Shown: positions 34,380 to 41,600 of the stretch, in pieces
How the letters are laid out: each line of letters starts with the position of its first letter
Numbering within the stretch: the first letter of the stretch is position 1
The notes under the pieces: generated by a model
Told to the model about the DNA's origin: nothing
Seen by the model: only the letters and a program-made list of their open reading frames with translations
Database searches by the model: none
From: an uncultured Bacteroidales bacterium
GTDB taxonomy: Bacteria > Bacteroidota > Bacteroidia > Bacteroidales > FEN-979
Direction: 5' to 3'
Length of the DNA stretch: 42,999 nt
Assembly (NCBI GenBank): GCA_903945175.1
Contig: CAJAUM010000076.1
Span: 1 to 42,999, forward strand
Position numbers and translations under genes: made by a program

Positions 34380-34820
34380 TCAATCGTTGTCCATTAAAAA
34401 TTTTTTAATCTTGGAAAAAGCTTTTTTTATCGGAGTGTTGGCTGACATATTCTTCATCTCAGATTCTATTTCCTTTAAAATAGGCAGGAGATTTTCAAAA
34501 GCCTTTTCATCTTTTTTGATATAATCGCGCGCTCCTTGCTTTATTGATTGCACGGCCAGTTTGACACTTTTTTGCCCAGACATGAAGATGACCCGGAGGT
34601 CAGGTTTATAGGCCCTGATTTTTTGTAAAACCTCCACTCCGTTTACCATTCCAAGTTGCTGATCCATAATAATAACATCCGGAACTCTTTCTTCATAAAC
34701 CTGAAGCAGGCATTCCAGTCCGTTATCTAAATGTTTAATGTCATCATATCCGGCATTTTTCAATAACTCTTGGAGCATTGTTGCATAAAAGGGATCATCT
34801 TCAACCAGCAGTATAAACAT
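34380..34820 (-). CDS. single-domain response regulator
   Basis: A 146-residue receiver protein with Glu7-Asp8-Asp9, phospho-acceptor Asp53 (IIMDQQLG), Ser81 and Lys103, the last followed by Asp instead of the usual Pro (KKDEK). No output domain; only a short basic and acidic tail (about 120-146). It leads the minus-strand polysaccharide transcription unit and is divergent from a hybrid kinase gene 143 nt away. It shares the K-Q-G-A-x-D-x-I-x-K-D pattern with the receiver-TM protein at 29112, so the two probably belong to one subfamily. A CheY-like or phosphorelay-intermediate role is likely. Confidence 0.88.
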   Translation of the reverse strand: MFILLVEDDPFYATMLQELLKNAGYDDIKHLDNGLECLLQVYEERVPDVIIMDQQLGMVNGVEVLQKIRAYKPDLRVIFMSGQKSVKLAVQSIKQGARDYIKKDEKAFENLLPILKEIESEMKNMSANTPIKKAFSKIKKFLMDND

Positions 34821-34861
34821 GGTTCTGAATTTTATTGGTTAGCAAGATAATTATTTTTCAC

Positions 34862-34869
34862 TACTTTTG
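34862..34869 (+). promoter_or_regulatory. -7 box of the plus-strand hybrid kinase gene
   Basis: TACTTTTG matches TAnnTTTG; a TTG at 34835-34837 lies slightly far upstream (24 nt) for a -33 element. It would start transcription near 34876, giving a leader of about 88 nt before the ATG at 34964. Confidence 0.4.
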
Positions 34870-34884
34870 ATGAATAACATTACA

Positions 34885-34892
34885 CAAAGTTA
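34885..34892 (-). promoter_or_regulatory. -7 box of the minus-strand response-regulator and polysaccharide operon
   Basis: On the minus strand, TAACTTTG matches TAnnTTTG and lies about 65 nt before the ATG at 34820. With the plus-strand box at 34862-34869 it forms an overlapping divergent promoter pair, so the kinase and the polysaccharide operon could share regulation. No convincing -33 element is visible. Confidence 0.4.
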
Positions 34893-34963
34893 ATACTTTT
34901 TCGCGCGGATGATGAGCTCTTGGAAATATAACGATCCAAAAAAATATTAATTTTTAAGCTATT

Positions 34964-36736
34964 ATGACAGGAACGGAGATACAAAAGACTTTGCTTGAAT
35001 TGTCATTTTCAATTGGAAATAGCAATGAGAAATTCAATTTTGACCTTGTTAGGGTTCTTCAAAACACAATTCCCTTATTTATTGAAAAACTTGGCCTTAT
35101 CGGAGCCTGTGTTTTGAAAGATACCGATCAAGGTTTGCAGGTTATTTACGAAAGTAGCCTTGTTGAAAATCCGTGTTTCCCTAAATCAGAAATTGCATTG
35201 GAACATATCGTGGGAACTCCAGATTCTGCACAGATCCAATCATATCAAATAATAAGGGAATCATATACGCATCGCATTTTTAATCTGAATAATTTCGGAA
35301 TTTTGATTCTTTCCGGCGAAAAGCCATTAGATTCAGACCTTCTTTCACAGTTGCTCCCGGTGATTTCCTTGTTTGAACATGAATGCAATTTAAATGTTAT
35401 CAGTGATTTCCTTGATTTTTCAAAAATTAAATCAGGCCAGATCACCCTCGATAAAACAGATTTTAATATTCATGAACTCTGCCACAAGATATTCGATTTC
35501 AATAAATACAGGGCCGAGGAGAAAAAGATCTCCTTTCAGTGTTCCGTTGACCCCGCTATTCAGGAGAGCATAAATGGAGATTCGGTTCGATTGCACCAGG
35601 TTCTCAATAATCTGGTTAGTAATGCCATCAAATTTACAAATGAGGGTAGTGTAGAACTACATTGTAAACTTATTTCCGAGGATCAGGACAACAGCAGGAT
35701 TCTTTTTGTAGTAGAAGATACTGGAATCGGAATCAGTCCTGAAAATCAGAAGAGCATATTTAATAGTTTTCAGCAGGAGGATGAAAGTATTACGCGTACA
35801 AACGGAGGAACCGGTCTGGGTTTGCCCATTAGCCGGAAATGGGTTGAACTCATGGGGGGTGAATTAAGCCTGGAAAGTATAAAGAATCAAGGTAGCAGTC
35901 TTTTCTTTACACTTAACATGCCGAATGGATCGTCTGTAAATCATGAAAAGAGAGAACCTAAAGTAGAATCCAGATCAGCATTGTTAACCGGATACCGGAT
36001 TTTGGTCGTTGAAGATAATAAGTTCAACCAATGCGTTGTTCAAGCTATGCTTCAAAAATGGGGCGCCGCTTTGGTTATCGCCGAAGATGGTCAACAGGCG
36101 GTGGACCTCCTTTCTGCCGAAAAATTCAACTTGATTTTGATGGATATACAAATGCCGGTGATGGATGGAATAACTGCTGCTAAAATCATCAGAAACAATC
36201 TCAAATTGCAGACACCCATTCTTGCTATTACTGCAAATGTTGTTAAAGGGATTGTGGAAACATGTGAAGAAGCAGGAATGCAAGGTTATATTTCGAAACC
36301 ATTTGAGGAAAATGACCTCCGTGAAAAAATAATTTCAATCATTCGTGCAGGTCAAGAGCAACGTGAAGTATCTCCCCCGATTATTCCTGAAACTATTGTA
36401 ACAGATACATCCAGGTTATCAAAAATGGTTGGAAATGATAAGTTGTTGTTGAACAGAATGATTCTTAAGTTTCTGGAGGTTACTCCGGCATATATGAAGG
36501 CGTTATCTGATGCAGCTACGTCCAATGACCATGATGCCATCGGCCGGATGTCGCATAAGTTAAAATCGAGCATCGACCTGGTTTCTGCAGACATCTTGCG
36601 TGATCTTATTAAACGGATCAACGAAACGAGTAAATCATCTGGTGAGACCAGGCTTCTAAAGGAAATGATTGATGAGTTTTCCAGGTACTTTGACCTGTTG
36701 GTTAAACAGCTGGATGATATCCAAAGAACCAATTAA
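34964..36736 (+). CDS. hybrid histidine kinase (HATPase - receiver - Hpt) with truncated dimerisation domain
   Basis: A 590-residue protein. The N-terminal region (about 5-138) looks GAF-like. The HisKA domain is cut short: FEHECNLNVISDFLDFSKIK (137-156) runs from a His-Glu straight into the end of the second helix, missing about 36 residues compared with the paralogue at 37535-41527. The ATPase domain is intact (NNLVSNAIKF 215-224, DTGIGI 252-257, GGTGLGL 281-287), as is the receiver (VEDNKFN, Asp394 in LMDIQMP, Lys445-Pro) and the Hpt domain (His531 in MSHKLKSS). No membrane segment. It is transcribed divergently from the response regulator at 34380 and is followed by a YdcF-like gene. The Hpt could feed the neighbouring receivers. 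Confidence 0.88.
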   Translation: MTGTEIQKTLLELSFSIGNSNEKFNFDLVRVLQNTIPLFIEKLGLIGACVLKDTDQGLQVIYESSLVENPCFPKSEIALEHIVGTPDSAQIQSYQIIRESYTHRIFNLNNFGILILSGEKPLDSDLLSQLLPVISLFEHECNLNVISDFLDFSKIKSGQITLDKTDFNIHELCHKIFDFNKYRAEEKKISFQCSVDPAIQESINGDSVRLHQVLNNLVSNAIKFTNEGSVELHCKLISEDQDNSRILFVVEDTGIGISPENQKSIFNSFQQEDESITRTNGGTGLGLPISRKWVELMGGELSLESIKNQGSSLFFTLNMPNGSSVNHEKREPKVESRSALLTGYRILVVEDNKFNQCVVQAMLQKWGAALVIAEDGQQAVDLLSAEKFNLILMDIQMPVMDGITAAKIIRNNLKLQTPILAITANVVKGIVETCEEAGMQGYISKPFEENDLREKIISIIRAGQEQREVSPPIIPETIVTDTSRLSKMVGNDKLLLNRMILKFLEVTPAYMKALSDAATSNDHDAIGRMSHKLKSSIDLVSADILRDLIKRINETSKSSGETRLLKEMIDEFSRYFDLLVKQLDDIQRTN

Positions 36737-36755
36737 CCTGTCAGGTCTCGAAATC

Positions 36756-37538
36756 ATGTATTGGATAGATTTTATATTTTACAAGACACTCCTTCAATTT
36801 CTGATGCCCTTGGGATTGGCATGTGTCGGATTTCTGGCGGCTGTTGTTATTCTATATAAAAGCAATAGTAAAAAAAAAGGTATTGGCCTGCTTTTAATTT
36901 CCCTCATATGGCTTTGGTTATGGAGTATGCCACTGTGGAGTGATTTCATACGAAACCGATTGGAGTCGCAATATAAATACCAGCCTGTTGTAAGCTATCC
37001 TAAAGCCGACGCCATTGTTGTTTTAGGTGGGGGAGTCAGGGGATATGCAGGGTCCAACTTGCCCTCACTCGACCTTAATCGGGCTGCTGACCGTGAATTG
37101 TTTGCATCGCAGCTGTATCATGCTGGTAAATCGAAAATGATTATTTTAAGCGGGGGAGCAGATCCGATATTAAGAACAGGGGCCTCGGCCATGGCCATGA
37201 AGGAATTTCTTATCATTCTCGGAGTTCCGGCCTCATCAATCCGGATAGGACCTGGCAGCAGGAACACCCTGGAAAACATGCAGGAGGTGGGGAAAATGAT
37301 GAAAGAAATAAAAGGAAACTCAATCCTGCTTGTAACTTCGGCCCTCCATATGCCACGTGCCGTTTGGCTGTTCTCTCATACCGGGTTGCATGTAGTCGCG
37401 GCTCCTACCGATTTTGAAACGAGTCCTATTCCATTTAAACTGATTCGGATACTGCCTGACGCAGAAGCACTGGAAAACAGCTCACGTTCGGCAAAGGAGC
37501 TTATCGGGCTTTGGTTCTACAAGTTAATCGGATATTAA
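36756..37538 (+). CDS. YdcF/DUF218 family membrane-associated protein
   Basis: A 260-residue protein starting at the ATG at 36756, 20 nt after the kinase stop; longer in-frame starts would overlap the kinase and lack family similarity. Two N-terminal membrane helices (about 8-34 and 40-62) precede the DUF218 domain, which begins at ADAIVVLGGGVRGYAG and carries a conserved R-A-A-D-R-E-L-F helix, ILSGGADP, GSRNTLENMQE and TSALHMPRA. This is the ElyC/SanA/YdcF group, linked to envelope integrity and lipid-carrier or peptidoglycan homeostasis in E. coli, though biochemical activity is unclear. It is probably co-transcribed with the kinase. Its TAA overlaps the convergent kinase stop. Confidence 0.87.
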   Translation: MYWIDFIFYKTLLQFLMPLGLACVGFLAAVVILYKSNSKKKGIGLLLISLIWLWLWSMPLWSDFIRNRLESQYKYQPVVSYPKADAIVVLGGGVRGYAGSNLPSLDLNRAADRELFASQLYHAGKSKMIILSGGADPILRTGASAMAMKEFLIILGVPASSIRIGPGSRNTLENMQEVGKMMKEIKGNSILLVTSALHMPRAVWLFSHTGLHVVAAPTDFETSPIPFKLIRILPDAEALENSSRSAKELIGLWFYKLIGY

Positions 37539-40500
37539 GTTTCTGCAGCGTCATCTGCTACCCATTTTTCAAGCTGTGAAATCAGCAATGGGAATTTTGT
37601 TTTTATTTGTGCAATTAACCCTGGCAGCTGATCGAGATTTTGTTTTTCACTGCTATAGTTATAGATAAGTTTAATGGCATCGCGGATGGATTGGGTAGCA
37701 ATAAGGTCAAGACTGGATTTGATTTTATGTGAGGTTTGCATTATATTCTCAAAATCATCAGATTCATATGCATCTATCAGCGCCTGATAATAATCCGGTA
37801 TATACAACAGAAACTTGACGATCATGGCATGAACCTGATCCTTGTTATTTCCCAAAAACCGAGACAGCTTCAATAGGTCATATTGAAGCTCTTCCTGATG
37901 CACATTTGGACTGGTTATATCCAGCGGACTGGTCTCGCTTAAATAAAACTCAGGTTCCATGCCAACAGACTTCAACAGTTTTATATACAGATCTTCCTCA
38001 TCAAATGGTTTAGTGATATATTCGTTCATGCCGGCATCATAAGCCCGCTGAATTGCTTCTTTTGTAACATTTGCTGTAAGAGCGAAAATAGGTACGACCT
38101 GGTCAATTTCACTCCGGATGATCCTGGTGGCTGTAACCCCATCCATTTCTGGCATCTGCATATCCATAAGCACAATATCGTAGGCATCTTGCCTGAGATT
38201 TGCAACGGCAATTAAACCATTTTCTGCAATTTCAGTTGATGCGCCCCATTTTTCAATGAGCGATTTAACAATGAACTGATTGAATTCATTGTCTTCAACA
38301 ATCAGAATTTTCTTATTCTTTAAAGCGTTGGGATCAAATTTTATTTTCTGATCTTCATTCTGGAGTTCTTTTTCATCGGTGGTATCGAATTCCAGAGTAA
38401 AAAAGAACCGGCTGCCAACTCCTTTTTCGCTTTCAACATGTAGTTCGCCATTCATCAGGTTAACCAGTTGTTTGCTGATTGCAAGCCCCAGCCCGGTACC
38501 GCCATAATTTCGTGTCACGCTGTCATCTTCTTGCCTGAAACGTTCAAAAATATTACTCAGGTTCTCTTTGCTGATCCCGATTCCTGTATCAGTTACTGAA
38601 AAAAGTAATTTTGCTTTTAAACCTGTTTCACCAATCAGTTTACAGGAAACCTCTACACCCCCGATCCGGGTAAATTTTATCGCATTACTGACCAAATTTA
38701 AGAGTACTTGCTGCAGTCTGACAGGATCGCCCATCAAGGCCTTTGTGATCTGTTGATCGACACTGGTTGTAAGGGTGATCATTTTTTCTTCAGCCGTATG
38801 TTCAAGTGAACTGTAAACCCGCTTGATCAATTTTTGCAGGCTGAAAGGGATGGATCCCATTTCAATTTTCCCGGCTTCAATTTTCGAAAAATCAAGAATC
38901 TCATTAATAATTGCCAACAAATTCTCACCAGAGATAAACAATTTATCGTTGAGTATTTTCTGTTCCGGGTTCAATGAGGTTTCGCGCAGGAGTTTCGACA
39001 AACCGATGACAGCATTCAATGGAGTACGGATCTCATGGCTCATATTTGCGAGAAACAGATTCTTGGCTTTGGTGGAATCTTCGGCAATTTTTCTGGCTTC
39101 GATAAGATCTTCAAGGTTTTTATTACGCTCGGTTATATCAGAAACGGCAATGGTCAAAAATTGTTCATCATCTATTTGTGTACGTTGTATTTTTATTTCA
39201 ATCGGGAATATGGTGCCGTCATTTCTTTGGCCTGCTAGTTCTACAGGTTTTCCAAGAACAGATGTGTCAGTGGCTTTATTGATCAGGTGAATTATACTGT
39301 CATAAATGTTCCGCTGATCTTCGGGCATGAGCAGGTGGATGTTCTCACCAATAAGTTCTTCTCTGGAATATCCCCAAATCATGGATACCTCATCATTGAT
39401 CATAACTATTTTATCCTGCAGATCGATGGTGATAATCCCTTCCCCAACAGTATTCAGAACGGATCTGAAAAGGTTCTCAGATTTTTTAAGCTCATATTCC
39501 GCTTTTTTTAGATCGGTGATTTCCAAGCCATACCCAATCAGCTGTATAACCTCTCCAGCGTCGTTCAACACCGGGCTGATAGACCTGTGATAATATTTTT
39601 TATTATTATTTTTAAGGATAATAGCCTCTTCAAAGCTGATTTGTCTCTTTTCAGTCAGTGCTTTTGTAAGTATTTTTTGTCGTTGTTCTCCAACCGTTTT
39701 AGCAATTCCCCAATGTTCACAGAATTGGAGATCATTCTTGCCGATGACCCATTTTCTTGCTTCCGAATTTGAGACTCCGGCTGGATTTACATATATATAA
39801 TTCAGTTGATTATCAAATACGGCAAGGTGTCCAGGAAGATCCCCAAGTATCTGTTCATAGAATTTCTGTAAACTGCCAACCTTATCCTCAGCCAATTTTC
39901 TTTCCGTTATGTCGCGCGCTACTGCCTGCAGTTCACTGACCTGATCATTTTCGATGATCAACCGGACATTTTGGCCGAGCCAGATCTCGTTTCCGGCAGC
40001 TGTGATGAAGGGGAATTCAAAGTAGCTGTTTTCTTTTCTTCCTTCAATCTGATTAAGGTACATGTCTTTAACCTTCTGATGAAAATCACCACGGATAAAA
40101 TCCAGGTAATGCCTGCCGATTACCTGAGTTTTAACAGACTCGCTGATTCGCTCCCCAACCTGGTTTATGAAGGTAAAAAAACCATCTGGAGAAATGGTGT
40201 AAATCAGATCGTTGGCTTCATCCACTATCTGCCGGTATTTCAGTTCGCTTTCGCGCAATTTTTGTTCGGAGCTTTTCCTGGATGTAATATCCCGGTATTG
40301 CCAGAGATTACCAAGGAATTTTTCATTCAGAATAATCGGAATGTAATCACGCTCAAATACACGGCCGTCAGCTAGTTCAAGTTCATCATTGATCAAGGTC
40401 TTTTTTTCATGTAGAATTATTTCGATCCTGTGTACAAACTGATCGGGATCCTTAAAAAGATGTTTTGACTGTTGCGCTGAATTGGAACAATCGGAGCCCA

Positions 40501-41527
40501 TCAACAGTTCTGGCTCAACCGGGATCCCGAACATAGTACAAAAAATTTTGTTTATGAGCGCAATTTTTCTGTACTGATCTTCAACGAGAATTCCTGAATG
40601 AAGATTTCTAATCAGGGTAGACAAACGTGTTGAAACCGATTCCATTTCGTCCTGTGCTCTTTTTTGTTCAGTGATATCACGCTGGATTGAAATGAAATTG
40701 GTGAGTTCCCCATGAGCATTAAACACAGGCTGAATTTGTATTCTTACCCAATAAGGTTGCCCGCTCTTATGATAGTTAATCAGGTCAGTTTCAATGGGTG
40801 TCATTTTTGATACAGCATCTGCAATTTCACTGACAATTTGCGGGTTCGTATCTTTCCCCTGAAGAATTTCGCCAGGTCTTAGCCCTTTTACATCTTCAAA
40901 AGTGAAACCCGTTATGCGTTCAAAACTGCTATTCACCCATTCTGTGAGTCCGTCTTTATCTGTAATGATAACGGCATTATCAGTTTCGTGTGCGATAAGC
41001 GAAGCCAGCTTGAGTTCATCCTGTGTCAGGATATTACCGTAAATGCCACCTGCTATATTGCAGATAAAAGATAAGAGGGCAACCGTTTCACTGTTAAAAT
41101 GGTTTTTCTCTCCACTTACAATGCCAAATGCTCCCACTGCCTGCTCGCCGTTCATCACAGGGATGTAAAGCCTTGAACGTACGACAAAACTTCTGGCAGA
41201 CGAAACGGATCTGTGTTCAGCATCATTTTCCGCGTCAGGAATATTTAAAACCTCCCTGGTTCTGAAAACATGGCCTGGGTGTCGTTCCATGGCGGTGTGA
41301 TCTGCTTCTCTTTTTTCCTCCTCGTTGAACCCTTTAGCCACCAACAGTTTTAAACGGTTTTCATGGAAATCGTAAAGGTAAAGCCCGGAAAATTCAATAT
41401 CCAAGAGATCATCAAGCACTGCCTCCACCTCAATGGCGAGTTCGTGCAAGGTATGAATAGATGAAAAGGTAGAAATAAAACGGTTTAGCCGATTTAACAA
41501 ACCCAATTGATCTTTTGCCTTTAGCAT
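37535..41527 (-). CDS. multi-sensor hybrid histidine kinase (GAF - multiple PAS - HisKA - HATPase - receiver - Hpt)
   Basis: A 1330-residue soluble sensor kinase. Domains: GAF (about 10-170), then five PAS/PAC repeats (about 175-290, 300-420, 428-545, 550-675, 685-805), HisKA with the H-box MSHEIRTPLN (His831), ATPase with NLVSNAIKF, DTGIGI and GGTGLGL (1009-1015), receiver with VEDNEFN, Asp1122 in LMDMQMP and Lys1173-Pro, and an Hpt domain with His1267 in TSHKIKSS. All catalytic motifs are intact. No transmembrane helices, so it senses cytoplasmic cues through GAF and PAS domains. It lies 73 nt downstream of glmS and is the full-length paralogue of the truncated kinase at 34964-36736. It likely signals through an Hpt-mediated relay to separate receivers. 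Confidence 0.93.
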   Translation of the reverse strand: MLKAKDQLGLLNRLNRFISTFSSIHTLHELAIEVEAVLDDLLDIEFSGLYLYDFHENRLKLLVAKGFNEEEKREADHTAMERHPGHVFRTREVLNIPDAENDAEHRSVSSARSFVVRSRLYIPVMNGEQAVGAFGIVSGEKNHFNSETVALLSFICNIAGGIYGNILTQDELKLASLIAHETDNAVIITDKDGLTEWVNSSFERITGFTFEDVKGLRPGEILQGKDTNPQIVSEIADAVSKMTPIETDLINYHKSGQPYWVRIQIQPVFNAHGELTNFISIQRDITEQKRAQDEMESVSTRLSTLIRNLHSGILVEDQYRKIALINKIFCTMFGIPVEPELLMGSDCSNSAQQSKHLFKDPDQFVHRIEIILHEKKTLINDELELADGRVFERDYIPIILNEKFLGNLWQYRDITSRKSSEQKLRESELKYRQIVDEANDLIYTISPDGFFTFINQVGERISESVKTQVIGRHYLDFIRGDFHQKVKDMYLNQIEGRKENSYFEFPFITAAGNEIWLGQNVRLIIENDQVSELQAVARDITERKLAEDKVGSLQKFYEQILGDLPGHLAVFDNQLNYIYVNPAGVSNSEARKWVIGKNDLQFCEHWGIAKTVGEQRQKILTKALTEKRQISFEEAIILKNNNKKYYHRSISPVLNDAGEVIQLIGYGLEITDLKKAEYELKKSENLFRSVLNTVGEGIITIDLQDKIVMINDEVSMIWGYSREELIGENIHLLMPEDQRNIYDSIIHLINKATDTSVLGKPVELAGQRNDGTIFPIEIKIQRTQIDDEQFLTIAVSDITERNKNLEDLIEARKIAEDSTKAKNLFLANMSHEIRTPLNAVIGLSKLLRETSLNPEQKILNDKLFISGENLLAIINEILDFSKIEAGKIEMGSIPFSLQKLIKRVYSSLEHTAEEKMITLTTSVDQQITKALMGDPVRLQQVLLNLVSNAIKFTRIGGVEVSCKLIGETGLKAKLLFSVTDTGIGISKENLSNIFERFRQEDDSVTRNYGGTGLGLAISKQLVNLMNGELHVESEKGVGSRFFFTLEFDTTDEKELQNEDQKIKFDPNALKNKKILIVEDNEFNQFIVKSLIEKWGASTEIAENGLIAVANLRQDAYDIVLMDMQMPEMDGVTATRIIRSEIDQVVPIFALTANVTKEAIQRAYDAGMNEYITKPFDEEDLYIKLLKSVGMEPEFYLSETSPLDITSPNVHQEELQYDLLKLSRFLGNNKDQVHAMIVKFLLYIPDYYQALIDAYESDDFENIMQTSHKIKSSLDLIATQSIRDAIKLIYNYSSEKQNLDQLPGLIAQIKTKFPLLISQLEKWVADDAAET

Positions 41528-41600
41528 GACATTATTATTAAACGCAGCTCAATGCGGCCTCAGCCTCAATGAAATCGAACCATGATTTACCCATTGAAAC

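Noticed and set aside
35370-35410. Frameshift or broken gene at the kinase HisKA region
   Set aside because: The reading frame is continuous and the downstream domains are intact, so the change is an in-frame deletion or an assembly gap, not a frameshift.
38823-39290. 155-codon plus-strand open frame
   Set aside because: It is antisense to the conserved HisKA/PAS part of the large hybrid kinase; no domain or promoter supports it.
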